From Komagataeibacter xylinus NBRC 15237 (GTDB lineage: Bacteria > Pseudomonadota > Alphaproteobacteria > Acetobacterales > Acetobacteraceae), in NCBI RefSeq assembly GCF_001571345.1, contig NZ_BCTP01000004.1:104049-168048 (forward strand): DNA of 64,000 nucleotides, written 5' to 3'. The position numbers and the translations under genes were made by a program. Within the stretch, counting starts at the first letter, position 1. Each line of letters opens with the position of its first letter. The notes beneath the pieces are model-generated. The model had not been told where the DNA came from, did no database searches, and was given only the letters and a program-made list of their open reading frames with translations. Shown in pieces: positions 7,990 to 17,026 of this stretch.

Positions 7990-9348
7990 TCACGCCTGCT
8001 TTTTGCGGCGCAGGGCGTGGATCAACACGAAAAATACTGTGGTGCCCAGGCTGGCCAGCGCAGTCATGCGCTGCGACGGGTTGAGCAGCATTGCCCCGAA
8101 AATGACCAGCACGCCCCCCAGCGTTGCCATGTTGATGACGGGAAAGAACGGCAGCCGGAAATATGCCTGCCGCATGGCGGGCGTGGCCGCGCGGCGCGTG
8201 ACCACATAGGCCGTGACGATGAGCGAATAGACCAGCAGGATCACGCCCCCGCTGCAACTGAGCAGGAAGGAGAACACCGTGTCCGGCGCCAGGATGGAGG
8301 AAAACGCCACCACGCCGCCGGCCAGTGAATTGGCCATGATGGCATTGACCGGCGTGTTCTGGCTGTTGCGGCGTTGCAGGAGCGCGGGCGCATCGCCATG
8401 GCGGGAAAGCTCGGCCAGAATGCGCGAGGTGATGTAAAGGCTGGAGTTCATGCACGACAGCACTGCCGTCAGCACCACCACCCGCATGCACGCCGCAGCC
8501 CCCGGAATGCCCATGACCTGCATGGCTGCAACAAAGGGCGAATGGCCGGGCTCGATGGTCCACCACGGCACGATCATCAGGATCAACGCGATGGACAGGC
8601 TGTAGAACAGCATGATGCGCGTGCCGAGGCTGCGGGTTACATACGCCACGTTCTTGGCCGGTTCGGCGGATTCACCCGCGGCAACGGTCGCGATTTCCGA
8701 GCCGATCATGGTGAACAGAAGGGTGGGGATGATGGCCAGCACCCCCATCCCGCCATGGGGAAAAATTCCGCCATGACCCGTTACATTATGCACGACCGGC
8801 ACGCCGGGGCCAAAAACATGCGCCACGTACAGGCCACCCGCCACCACAAAGGCCACGATGCTGGCAACCTTGATGAGCGAGAGCCAGAACTCGCATTCGC
8901 CAAAAATATGCACGGCCATGCGGTTGACCAGGTTCAGCGCCACGATCAGCGCCGTGGCCAGCACCCACACTGGCAGCCTGATCCAGTCATGCAATAATAT
9001 CGCGCCCGCAATCGCCTCGCTGCCCAGCGCCACCAGCCAGAAGAACCAGTACAGCCACCCGGTGGTAAACGCAGCGCCATTGCCATGCGCCGTGCGGATA
9101 TATTCCACAAACGATCCCTTGCCGGGGCTTGCGGTCACCATTTCCCCCAGCATGCGCATGACGAGCATGACCAGTATGCCCACCGCGACAAAGCCGAGCA
9201 GCACCGCAGGCCCCACCGCGGCAATGGCCGCACTGCTGCCCACGAACAGCCCGGCGCCGATGGCACCCCCCAATGCAATCATGATGATGTGGCGCTGCCG
9301 GAGCACGGAGGCAGGCCGGGCGGGGCAGGGCGGCGTGACTTCAGTCAT
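7990..9348 (-). CDS. APC-superfamily amino acid permease (GABA/aromatic permease-like)
   Basis: Inner-membrane transporter of about 452 residues with roughly 12 hydrophobic helices. It opens with the APC hallmark LRQRHIIMIALGGAIGAGLF and contains GSEIATVAAGESAEPAKNV, typical of the GabP/AroP/ProY branch. I used the ATG encoding MTEVTPP; two upstream starts (7 and 11 codons earlier at most) are possible and no ribosome site discriminates well. It is probably a proton symporter for an amino acid or GABA. The substrate is not assignable; the succinate-semialdehyde-type dehydrogenase lies 8 kb away and is not evidence for GABA. Confidence 0.87.
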   Translation of the reverse strand: MTEVTPPCPARPASVLRQRHIIMIALGGAIGAGLFVGSSAAIAAVGPAVLLGFVAVGILVMLVMRMLGEMVTASPGKGSFVEYIRTAHGNGAAFTTGWLYWFFWLVALGSEAIAGAILLHDWIRLPVWVLATALIVALNLVNRMAVHIFGECEFWLSLIKVASIVAFVVAGGLYVAHVFGPGVPVVHNVTGHGGIFPHGGMGVLAIIPTLLFTMIGSEIATVAAGESAEPAKNVAYVTRSLGTRIMLFYSLSIALILMIVPWWTIEPGHSPFVAAMQVMGIPGAAACMRVVVLTAVLSCMNSSLYITSRILAELSRHGDAPALLQRRNSQNTPVNAIMANSLAGGVVAFSSILAPDTVFSFLLSCSGGVILLVYSLIVTAYVVTRRAATPAMRQAYFRLPFFPVINMATLGGVLVIFGAMLLNPSQRMTALASLGTTVFFVLIHALRRKKQA

Positions 9349-9662
9349 GGTGCCTGCCATCGTGCCCGCGCCATGCACGAAACGGGCAGGTCGCGCACGG
9401 GGAAAAACCTGCCCCGCCTGGGCGGGCCCATGTCAATGCCAGACAGCCATGGTGCTGCCTGTGCCTCTGTAATCGTTTCACTTTCATCCCGACCATTAGG
9501 ACAGGAAGCCGCACCGTCTGTAAAGGGGAGCGGGGTCGGGGCATGAAGTCATAACGCGCTGGTTTTGCAGCACAACGGCAGGGGGGTCGTGCAGCGTCAC
9601 CCCGGGGGCATGGCCCGCTGAAGCAGCCCGGTAGCCAGTTCGCGCAGGGTGTTTTACACGCT

Positions 9663-11531
9663 ATGGCCATGAATACGTCACGATCCGTTACCATGATCGT
9701 CAATCCCACCGCAGGATGGCGGCGTTCAGGCCACGCCACCCGTCTTGCCGTGGCCCTGCGCCGCGCGGGTGTTGCGGTGCAGGCTGCCTATACGCGCGAC
9801 CGGGGTCATGCCACCGAACTGGCGCGTCATGCGGTGCGCCACGGCGGGTGCAGTCATGTCGTGGCCATTGGCGGCGATGGTACCGTAGCCGAAGTGGCAC
9901 GCGGGCTTGCGGGGTCGGATGTCGTGCTCGCGGTGCTGCCCGTTGGCACGGCCAACGTGCTGGCGCGTGAACTTGATCTGCCGTTTGATGAAAGCCTGCT
10001 TGCGCGCGGCATCATCGCGGGTACGAGCGCGACCGTGTGGCCGGGCGTGCTGCATACGGCGCGGGGCGCGTCGCTTTTCGTGCAGATGGCGGGTGTGGGG
10101 TTTGACGCCCATGTGGTCCATACCGTCTCGCCACGGCTGAAGAAGGCGGTGGGGCGCGCGGCCTATGTGGTGTCCGTGCTGCGGGCGCTGTGGGGCTACC
10201 GCTACCCCGTGCTGCGCGTGGAGGTGGATGGCGTTGTGCATGAAGCTTCATCCGTCATCATTTCCAAAGGCGCGCTGTATGCGGGCCAGCATGTGCTCGC
10301 ACCTGTTTCCATGCAGGCGGAAAAGGCGTTCTCCGTCGTGCTGTTTGGCAGTGCCGGGCCGTGGGCAACCCTGCGCTACGGGCTGGCCCTGCTGCGTGGC
10401 ACGCTGCCCCGCCACAAGGATGTGACGATACTGCGGGCCAGCACCGTCGCCATCCCCGCCCCCACCGGCCTGCCCGTGCAGAGCGATGGCGATGCGCATG
10501 GCCAGACCGCCATCCGCGCAGAGATCAGCGCCCGGCCCATCCGCATCGCCATTTGCCCGCGCGCGCGGGGGCAGGCCAGGAAAATCCCTCCCCAAACCGG
10601 GCCGGAGCGTGATAGGTTCCTGCCCGCCATGACAACCCATATGATGATCGAGCTGATCGCTGTCCTGACGGCCGTGCGGGGGGATGTTCCCCAGGTCATG
10701 ACCATCGACCATGGGCGGCAGTTGCCCTCCGGCCCGCTGGAAAGCACGCATCGCTCGTTGCAGGCAGGCGTCAGGGCGTGGGTCGAGCGCCAGACCGGCC
10801 ACCCCATCGGGCATGTCGAGCAACTCTACACCTTTGCCGATCATGACCGCATCCTTGCCACCACGCAGGGGCGGATGATCGCCATCTCCTACCTGGCCCT
10901 CACGCGCAGCCACGCGGGCGAGACGGGGTGGCGCGACTGGTACGACTACTTCCCGTGGGAGAACTGCAAGGGCGATGAGGGCCGGACCAGCCTGGCCCTG
11001 ATCGAGCGCCTGCTGTGCCACTGGGTGGCGGGCATGGGCCACCCCGCCGAGCGCGTGCGGCAGTGGCAGCGCTGTGTCAGCCTGTTCGCCATTGGCGACA
11101 TGGTGGCCTGGAATGACGAACTGGTGCTCCAGCGCTACGAACTGCTGTATGAGGCCGGGCTGGTGGCCGAGGCAGGCTGCCCGCCCGATCGCGCCGTGCC
11201 GGGGCAGTCCATGCACCATGACCACCGTCGCATTCTGGCAACGGCCATGGCGCGGTTGCGTGCAAGAATACGTTATCGCCCGGTTGTGTTTGAACTGATG
11301 CCAGAGTCTTTCACCCTGCTTCATCTCCAGCGCGTGATGGAAAGCCTGTCGGGCGTGCATGTGCACAAGCAGAATTTCCGCCGCCTGATCATGCAGCAGC
11401 AACTGGTTGAAGAAACTGGCGAAATCGAGGAAAATACCGGCGGTCGCCCCGCCCGCCTGTTCCGCTTCTGTGGGGAAGTGCGGCAGGCGCGGCAGTTCGT
11501 TGGCACCAAGATCCCGCTGGTGCAGCCCTGA
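9663..11531 (+). CDS. Fusion of a diacylglycerol-kinase-like domain with an NrtR-type Nudix-related regulator
   Basis: A single uninterrupted frame of 622 residues joins two families normally found apart. Residues about 8-305 form a DAGK catalytic domain (YegS/DgkB type), with the nucleotide loop VVAIGGDGTVAEVARG, PVGTANVLA, and the substrate-side segment VSMQAEKAFSVVLFG. Residues about 323-622 look like NrtR. The Nudix-like part has GPLESTHRSLQAGVRAWVE and YFPWENCKGDEGR, and a winged helix follows (YRPVVFELMPESFTLLHLQ, then FRRLIMQQQLVEE and GRPARLFRF). NrtR proteins repress NAD biosynthesis and sense ADP-ribose-type ligands; nadABC follow directly. Translation of NrtR alone from the ATG at 10629 is possible, but its ribosome site is weak. 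The start at 9663 also lacks a clear ribosome site. Confidence 0.8.
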   Translation: MAMNTSRSVTMIVNPTAGWRRSGHATRLAVALRRAGVAVQAAYTRDRGHATELARHAVRHGGCSHVVAIGGDGTVAEVARGLAGSDVVLAVLPVGTANVLARELDLPFDESLLARGIIAGTSATVWPGVLHTARGASLFVQMAGVGFDAHVVHTVSPRLKKAVGRAAYVVSVLRALWGYRYPVLRVEVDGVVHEASSVIISKGALYAGQHVLAPVSMQAEKAFSVVLFGSAGPWATLRYGLALLRGTLPRHKDVTILRASTVAIPAPTGLPVQSDGDAHGQTAIRAEISARPIRIAICPRARGQARKIPPQTGPERDRFLPAMTTHMMIELIAVLTAVRGDVPQVMTIDHGRQLPSGPLESTHRSLQAGVRAWVERQTGHPIGHVEQLYTFADHDRILATTQGRMIAISYLALTRSHAGETGWRDWYDYFPWENCKGDEGRTSLALIERLLCHWVAGMGHPAERVRQWQRCVSLFAIGDMVAWNDELVLQRYELLYEAGLVAEAGCPPDRAVPGQSMHHDHRRILATAMARLRARIRYRPVVFELMPESFTLLHLQRVMESLSGVHVHKQNFRRLIMQQQLVEETGEIEENTGGRPARLFRFCGEVRQARQFVGTKIPLVQP

Positions 11532-11617
11532 GCGGGCGAAGCACACCTCACGAAAATCCTGATTGACAAGCGGGCGGTTTCCCTCTGGAAGTGTGGGGCC
11601 GGTCCCTGCGGCCTGAC

Positions 11618-11638
11618 TTATACTCAATATGAGCATAA
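11618..11638. promoter_or_regulatory. Candidate NrtR operator upstream of nadA
   Basis: Imperfect dyad with arms TTATACTC and GAGCATAA (one mismatch) around AATAT, located 33 bp before the nadA start and about 90 bp after the kinase-NrtR gene. NrtR operators are AT-rich dyads in front of NAD genes. The match to a specific NrtR consensus was not tested, so assignment rests on symmetry and position. Confidence 0.5.
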
Positions 11639-11670
11639 ATGGCATGCGGGAATGGGAAGGGAGAACAGGC

Positions 11671-12651
11671 ATGAACCAGATTGCGCCACGTGGCAAAACG
11701 GACGGGCTGTATGACCGGGTGCGTCATCTGGTCCCTGAAATGGAATGGGAGACCTTTGTCGAGGACATCCGCGCGATCGAGACCCTCAAGCGCGAGCGCA
11801 ACGCCGTCATTCTGGCGCATAACTACCAGACGCCGGAAATCTTCCATTGCGTGTCCGACATCCGTGGCGACAGCCTCGCCCTTGCGCGCGAGGCGCAGAA
11901 TACGGATGCCGATGTGATCGTGATGGCGGGCGTGCATTTCATGGCCGAGACCGCCAAGATGCTCAACCCGCGCAGCACCGTGCTGATCCCTGACCTCAAG
12001 GCAGGCTGCTCGCTCGCCGATTCCATCACGGGGGCCGATGTGCGCCTGCTGCGCCAGCGCTACCCCGGCGTGCCGGTGGTGACCTACGTGAACACCTCAG
12101 CCGAGGTGAAGGCCGAGAGCGATATCTGCTGCACCTCGGGCAATGCGAAGCGCGTGGTGGAAAGCCTGGGCACGGACCGGGTCATCATGATCCCCGATGA
12201 ATACCTTGCCCGCAACATCGAGGCCGAGACCGGCATCAAGATGATCACCTGGGCCGGCCACTGCGAGGTGCATGAGCGCTTTACGCCCGGCGAGATCGAG
12301 CGCATGCGCGCCGACCATCCCGGCCTCGTGGTGCTCGCCCACCCCGAATGCCCGCCCGAGGTCGTGGCGGTATCGGATTTCAGCGGCTCCACCGCCATGA
12401 TGGATGATTACGTGCGCGACCATAAGGGCGGCCGCATCCTGCTCGTGACCGAGTGCTCCATGAGCGACAACCTGGCCGTGCGCTATCCGCAGACCCAGTT
12501 CATCCGCCCATGCAACATGTGCCCGCACATGAAGCGCATCACGCTGGCCAATATCCGCCAGTCGCTCGAAAACATGACGCATGAGGTCACGCTCGACCCG
12601 GCAATGGCCAGCCGTGCCCGCCGTGCCGTCGAGCGCATGCTGGCGATATGA
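11671..12651 (+). CDS. nadA: Quinolinate synthase NadA
   Basis: Oxygen-sensitive [4Fe-4S] enzyme that condenses iminoaspartate with dihydroxyacetone phosphate to quinolinate in de novo NAD synthesis. 326 residues. The three conserved iron-sulfur cysteines are expected in [20 protein letters not shown] and [11 protein letters not shown], all present. Other family motifs are [21 protein letters not shown] and [14 protein letters not shown] chose the ATG encoding MNQIAPRG because AGGGAGAA lies just upstream; an earlier ATG at 11629 would begin inside the candidate operator. It overlaps nadB by 4 bp (ATGA), implying coupled translation. Confidence 0.97.
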   Translation: MNQIAPRGKTDGLYDRVRHLVPEMEWETFVEDIRAIETLKRERNAVILAHNYQTPEIFHCVSDIRGDSLALAREAQNTDADVIVMAGVHFMAETAKMLNPRSTVLIPDLKAGCSLADSITGADVRLLRQRYPGVPVVTYVNTSAEVKAESDICCTSGNAKRVVESLGTDRVIMIPDEYLARNIEAETGIKMITWAGHCEVHERFTPGEIERMRADHPGLVVLAHPECPPEVVAVSDFSGSTAMMDDYVRDHKGGRILLVTECSMSDNLAVRYPQTQFIRPCNMCPHMKRITLANIRQSLENMTHEVTLDPAMASRARRAVERMLAI

Positions 12652-14186
12652 CCGCCCGCCCGGCCCTGCCGTCACTCGTGGGGCAGCCGCTCATCGTGGG
12701 GGCGGGGCTGGCGGGGGTCATGACCGCGCTCTCCACCACGCGGCCATGCGTGCTGCTATGCGCGGGCCGGCTGGATGAAATACGCCCGCCCCATGCCGCA
12801 AGCTGGCTGGCGCAGGGCGGTCTGGCGGCTGCCGTTGGCGTGGATGACACGCCCGCCCTGCACGCGGCTGACACGCTGGCGGCAGGGGCAGGCCTGTGCG
12901 ACCCCGACATCGTCAGGCGGGTGACTGATGATGGCCCCGCCGTGGTCGGGCGTCTTGCTGGCCTGGGCGTGGCATGGGATCGCAACCCCGATGGCAGCCT
13001 GCAACGCGGGCTGGAGGCCGCCCATGCGCGCCGCCGCATCGTGCATGCGGGCGAGGACGCCACGGGGGCGGTCATCATGCGCGCGCTCGCCGCCCGCGTG
13101 CGGCGCACCCCACGCATTACGGTCATCGAGCACGCCCATGCGCGTGACCTTGTGCTGCATGATGGCGCGGTGGCAGGGTTGCGGGCGGTCATTGCAGGCA
13201 CGCAGGTGACCATGCCCGCCACCGCCATCGTGCTGGCCACGGGCGGCGTGGGCGGCCTGTTTGCCGATACCACCAACCCGGCGGGCGCCACGGGCAGCGG
13301 GCTGGCCATTGCCGCGCGCGCGGGCGCCGTGCTGGGCAACATGGAGTTCGTGCAGTTTCACCCCACCGCCCTTTCCGCCGGGGCGGATGGCCAGCGCCTG
13401 TGCCTTGTCAGCGAAGCCGTGCGGGGCGAAGGCGCCACGCTGATTGACGAGACCGGCGCCCGCTTTACCGAGGAACTCGCCACGCGTGATACCGTATCGC
13501 GCGCGGTGTGGCGGCACATGATGGCGGGCCACACGGTCTATCTTGATGCCCGCAAGGCCATCGGGGCCGCCTTTACGCAGCATTTTCCCGCCATTTCGGC
13601 GCTGTGCGCGGCGCATGGCATTGATCCGCTCACGCAGCCCATACCCGTGCGGCCCGCAGCCCACTACCATATGGGCGGCGTGGTAGTTGACCCCGCCGGG
13701 CGCACCGGCGTGCCGGGCCTGTGGGCTTCGGGCGAGGTCGCCTGCACCGGCCTGCACGGCGCCAACCGACTGGCCAGCAATTCACTGCTTGAGGCCGTGT
13801 CGTTCGGCACATGGATCGGGCAGGCGCTTGATGGCCATGACCGCCCGGTCCGGCCCGTGCCCGGTCTGGCCGCTCCGGGTCTACAATGGACGCAGCCCCC
13901 GGTCGGCCTGCGGCGGCTCATGAGCCGTTATGCCGGTGTCATCCGCAGCGGGGCGGAGCTTGAGGCCGGGCTGGCGCAGGTTCTGGCCCAGCCTGAAAGC
14001 GATGCCCGGCTGGTCTGTGCCGCCATCATGCATGCCGCCCTGCTGCGCACCGAGAGCCGGGGCGGGCATTTTCGCAGCGATTATCCGCACGTAGCGCCCA
14101 CGGCCCATGCCTCGCGCCTGACACTGGCAGATATTGCCCACCTGAGCGCGCAGATGGACACGCCCGTGGCCACCACGCCCCCATGA
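12648..14186 (+). CDS. nadB: L-aspartate oxidase NadB
   Basis: FAD enzyme oxidising L-aspartate to iminoaspartate, the first step of de novo NAD synthesis. 512 residues. The N-terminal dinucleotide motif is [12 protein letters not shown]. The succinate-dehydrogenase-like core includes [25 protein letters not shown], the AHYHMGGV segment and [17 protein letters not shown]. The C-terminal helical domain is shortened relative to some homologues but contains the [12 protein letters not shown] motif. Start codon ATG overlaps the nadA stop; the stop overlaps the first possible nadC start. Together NadB, NadA and NadC convert aspartate to nicotinate mononucleotide. Confidence 0.96.
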   Translation: MTARPALPSLVGQPLIVGAGLAGVMTALSTTRPCVLLCAGRLDEIRPPHAASWLAQGGLAAAVGVDDTPALHAADTLAAGAGLCDPDIVRRVTDDGPAVVGRLAGLGVAWDRNPDGSLQRGLEAAHARRRIVHAGEDATGAVIMRALAARVRRTPRITVIEHAHARDLVLHDGAVAGLRAVIAGTQVTMPATAIVLATGGVGGLFADTTNPAGATGSGLAIAARAGAVLGNMEFVQFHPTALSAGADGQRLCLVSEAVRGEGATLIDETGARFTEELATRDTVSRAVWRHMMAGHTVYLDARKAIGAAFTQHFPAISALCAAHGIDPLTQPIPVRPAAHYHMGGVVVDPAGRTGVPGLWASGEVACTGLHGANRLASNSLLEAVSFGTWIGQALDGHDRPVRPVPGLAAPGLQWTQPPVGLRRLMSRYAGVIRSGAELEAGLAQVLAQPESDARLVCAAIMHAALLRTESRGGHFRSDYPHVAPTAHASRLTLADIAHLSAQMDTPVATTPP

Positions 14187-15058
14187 AGGAAAGAAACGCC
14201 CCCATGCTCCATCCCTTGCCCGACATCATGCTCGAACCCCTCGTGCGCGCGGGCCTGCTCGAGGATCTGGGCCGCGCGGGCGATCTCACCACCGATGCCG
14301 TGATCGGGGAGGGTGATACGATTGTCCGTGCCGCCTTCGTGGCGCGGCAGCAAGGCGTGATCGCGGGGCTGGACATGGCACGCCTGTCCTTTGCCCTGAT
14401 GGACCGGCGCATTACGTTTACCCCAAAGCTGCGCGATGGCGGCAGGGTCGCGCCGGGTGACGTGCTGGCCACGGTGGAAGGCCCGGCACGCGGCATCCTG
14501 TCGGGCGAGCGGGTGGGCCTGAACTTCCTGTCGCATCTGAGTGGCATCGCCACCGCCACGGCTGCGGTGGTTGATCTTGTGCGGCCTTACCGCGCCCGCA
14601 TCACCTGCACGCGCAAGACCATGCCCGGCCTGCGCGCCATCCAGAAATACGCCGTGCGGGCAGGGGGCGGCAGCAACCACCGTTTCGGCCTTGATGATGC
14701 GATCCTGATCAAGGACAACCACCTCGCCTTTGCCGGTGGCGTCAGGCCTGCGGTTGAACGCGCGCGGGCGGCGGCGGGCCATCTGGTGCGCATCGAACTT
14801 GAGGTGGACACGCTGGACCAGTTGCGTGAAGGGCTGGAAACCGGCGGCGTGGATGTATTCCTGCTCGACAACATGCCGCCCGACACGCTGCGCGAAGCCG
14901 TGAAACTGGTGGATGGCCGCGCCATAACCGAGGCCTCGGGCGGGATTACGCCCGATACGGTCACCGCCGTGGCAAAGGCCGGGGTGGACCTGATCTCGCT
15001 GGGCTGGCTCACGCATACCGTGCGCGTCATGGATATCGGGCTGGATTACCAGCCCTGA
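14183..15058 (+). CDS. nadC: Nicotinate-nucleotide pyrophosphorylase (carboxylating) NadC
   Basis: Quinolinate phosphoribosyltransferase, giving nicotinate mononucleotide from quinolinate and PRPP. 291 residues from the ATG that overlaps the nadB stop. A second ATG seven codons later (14204) has a better ribosome site (AAGGAAAG) and could be the true start. Conserved features are [15 protein letters not shown], the [12 protein letters not shown] helix, [36 protein letters not shown] and LEVDTLDQ. It completes the nadABC operon, which I expect to be repressed by the upstream NrtR-like domain. Confidence 0.96.
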   Translation: MKERNAPMLHPLPDIMLEPLVRAGLLEDLGRAGDLTTDAVIGEGDTIVRAAFVARQQGVIAGLDMARLSFALMDRRITFTPKLRDGGRVAPGDVLATVEGPARGILSGERVGLNFLSHLSGIATATAAVVDLVRPYRARITCTRKTMPGLRAIQKYAVRAGGGSNHRFGLDDAILIKDNHLAFAGGVRPAVERARAAAGHLVRIELEVDTLDQLREGLETGGVDVFLLDNMPPDTLREAVKLVDGRAITEASGGITPDTVTAVAKAGVDLISLGWLTHTVRVMDIGLDYQP

Positions 15059-15099
15059 TCCTGTAGGAAGGAAGGGGTTTGTAACAGAAGGAAACCGTC

Positions 15100-15603
15100 A
15101 TGGCCCGTCTTTCCGTCCGATATCCCCACCGCTTTGCGGCATCTGCTTTCGCAGCCTGCCTGATGGGCGCAGGCATGGCCCATGCCCAGCCCGACATGCA
15201 GCAGCGCATGCAACGTGAGCAGCAGAACGAGCAGATGTACATGCAGCGCGACCAGCAGCGCCAGCAGATGGACCAGCAGTTCCGCCAGCAGCAGATGCAG
15301 CTTGACCAGCAGCACGAGCAGATGCGCATGCAGCGTGACCAGCAGCGCCAGCAGATGGATCAGCAGTTCCGCCAGCAGAACATGCAGCTTGACCACCAGG
15401 CCCGACAGATGGGCAACCAGCCCGGCGGGCGTGAGCAGATCGAGCGCCAGCGCGAGCAGATCCGCCAGCAGCGCGACCAGCAGGGGCAGCAGATGGACCA
15501 GCAGTTCCGCCAGCAGGAGGATCAGCTTGGCCAGCAGCGCCAGCAGATGCAGATGCAACAGCAGCAGCAGATGCAGCAGTTCGGTCAGGGATGGGGCCGA
15601 TAA
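15100..15603 (+). CDS. Glutamine-rich exported repeat protein
   Basis: 167 residues with a good ribosome site (AGAAGGAAAC). Residues 1-29 are a signal peptide ending AHA, with cleavage before Gln30. The mature chain is extreme in composition: 61 glutamines in the whole protein, about 44% of the mature part, plus Arg, Met and Asp and almost no aliphatics. Three copies of a unit built around RDQQRQQMDQQFRQQ occur at about residues 50-64, 79-93 and 125-138, separated by QLDQQHEQM-type spacers; the DNA repeats too. Likely helical or coiled-coil in the periplasm. It lies 41 bp after nadC with no visible terminator, so it may be co-transcribed. No family assigned. Confidence 0.75.
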   Translation: MARLSVRYPHRFAASAFAACLMGAGMAHAQPDMQQRMQREQQNEQMYMQRDQQRQQMDQQFRQQQMQLDQQHEQMRMQRDQQRQQMDQQFRQQNMQLDHQARQMGNQPGGREQIERQREQIRQQRDQQGQQMDQQFRQQEDQLGQQRQQMQMQQQQQMQQFGQGWGR

Positions 15604-15664
15604 ACACGGCCCGGGCCGTGGCGTAAAGCCGGGGTCTTTATCGCGGCGCCTCGCCCGCGGCCCT

Positions 15665-15818
15665 GGAGGCTGCTGGAAAAGTTAGCCCAGAAAACATCCA
15701 GCACTCATAAGGAAGTTTTTGGCGAAGCTTTTTTCAAAAAGCTTCGAAGAATGCTGTCTCTTTGAAAAAAGGCGGCACCCAGAATTTTTTATCAACGGGT
15801 TGTTTTCAAACACTCTCT
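15665..15818 (+). repeat. Nested-palindrome repeat, copy 3, with degenerate terminal inverted repeats
   Basis: The core (about 15712-15789) has GAAGCTTTTTTCAAAAAGCTTC and a mutated second hairpin (GCTGTCTCTTTG with AAAAAAGGCGGC). Flanks match the copy near 40.9 kb: a left end including GGAAAAGTTAGCC and a right end TTTTCAAACACTCTC. These ends are inverted relative to each other. The right end abuts the stop codon of the convergent LysR gene. Confidence 0.75.
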
Positions 15819-16720
15819 TACCCAAGAGCGAAGATGTCGCGCATGTCCATGTTTGCCGCGATCTCCCACACCCGCACGGTCAGTGCGGTGGGCAGGGACT
15901 GCGTCAGCCGCGCCAGCCCCACTTCGGGGGTTGCGCATGGCCCCAGCGGGCGCACCTGCAGGCGCCCATGCCCCGTATGGGTGGGCAGGGCCGCAACAGG
16001 CAGGATGCTGGCCAGCCGCCCGGCCAGCAACTCGGCATACAGCACTTCGAGCGAATTGGTTTCCATGACAATGGCAGGCGTCACGCCCGCCCCGCGAAAG
16101 GCCGCATCCACGATCTGCCGGGTGCGCATTTCCGTGCTGAGCAGGCACAGCGGCAGGTCGGCCAGCGTGTGCCATTCGCGCCGGCCCGCGGGCAGCACGA
16201 ACGGCTCGGCGGCTACCAGCACATGCTGCTCGGTATAGAGCGGCAGGACTTCAAAGGGGCCATCGGGGGGGATCTGGTCAAGATAGACCAGCCCCAGGTC
16301 AAGCTGCTGCTGGCGCAGGCGGTGGATGGTATCGGCACAGGGACCAAGGCGCACCTGCAGGTGCAGGCCGGGAATGGCGGTGCGGAAGCTTTCCAGCAGC
16401 ACGGGTGATGCCTGGAGCGCTGGCGGCATGACGCCAATCGACAGCGAGCCGCCTGCCACCGCCTGCGCGAAGGCGGCTTCCTGCCGCAGGCCATCAAGGG
16501 CTGCCAGTGTCTGGCGTGCCCAGTCGAGCACGCGCTGCCCCTCATCGGTCAGGCCATTGAAGCGGCGGGTGCGGCGAATGATGGTAATGCCCAGTTCGGT
16601 CTCGAGCTGGCGTATGGCCGAGGAGAGCGCAGGCTGCGACACGCCGCAGCTTTCCGCGGCGCGGGAGAAATGCCGGTAGCGATCAAGCGCTATGAGATAG
16701 GTCAACTGCCGCAGAAACAC
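15818..16720 (-). CDS. LysR-family transcriptional regulator (OxyR/CynR-like)
   Basis: 300 residues. The N-terminal helix-turn-helix is FSRAAESCGVSQPALSSAI, followed by ETELGITIIRR. The effector domain contains SLSIGVMPPAL and SILPVAALP, as in the OxyR/CynR/CysB branch. The start is a GTG preceded by AGGATGG. Its stop codon lies at the edge of a repeat element, so the last codons or the stop may have been set by that insertion. It diverges from the aldehyde dehydrogenase gene at 17027 and is the natural candidate for its regulator. The effector is unknown. Confidence 0.87.
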   Translation of the reverse strand: MFLRQLTYLIALDRYRHFSRAAESCGVSQPALSSAIRQLETELGITIIRRTRRFNGLTDEGQRVLDWARQTLAALDGLRQEAAFAQAVAGGSLSIGVMPPALQASPVLLESFRTAIPGLHLQVRLGPCADTIHRLRQQQLDLGLVYLDQIPPDGPFEVLPLYTEQHVLVAAEPFVLPAGRREWHTLADLPLCLLSTEMRTRQIVDAAFRGAGVTPAIVMETNSLEVLYAELLAGRLASILPVAALPTHTGHGRLQVRPLGPCATPEVGLARLTQSLPTALTVRVWEIAANMDMRDIFALG

Positions 16721-17026
16721 GCCACATCCATCCTGATAAAAACGGCCTCATCCTTATCTGACAATAACGTCGCGCACCACTGCCCGCGCCCATGCGCCCT
16801 GTGCACCGGCCTGCGGGTGGTTGGCGGAAAGGGTATTCGTGGTGTGCATGGCACGCCTGTTATGGCGGCATGGTCGCCACGATCCGCGCCCGTGCGGGCG
16901 AAACGGGTGCACAACCACAGGCTGTTTCTCGTTCCGGCCCCATGCGGCATTGACGATATCGGATATGATCCTTGATGAAGGCATAAGCATTATTTAACCC
17001 GCCACCGCGCCCGATCGGAGCCTGAC
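16721..17026. other. 306-bp divergent intergenic region (LysR / aldehyde dehydrogenase)
   Basis: No credible gene. It should hold both divergent promoters and LysR sites. A small dyad TTAT-N6-ATAA is at 16754-16767, close to the LysR start, and AT-rich sequence (CATAAGCATTATTTAA) lies 30-45 bp before the dehydrogenase start. Neither is strong enough to assign. Confidence 0.4.

Noticed and set aside
11629..11670. Upstream ATG extending nadA by 14 codons
   Set aside because: It starts inside the dyad and lacks a ribosome site; the later ATG has AGGGAGAA and matches the family start better.
10248..11696. Long minus-strand frame opposite the kinase-NrtR fusion
   Set aside because: No recognisable domain and no ribosome site; the plus-strand protein has complete family motifs.
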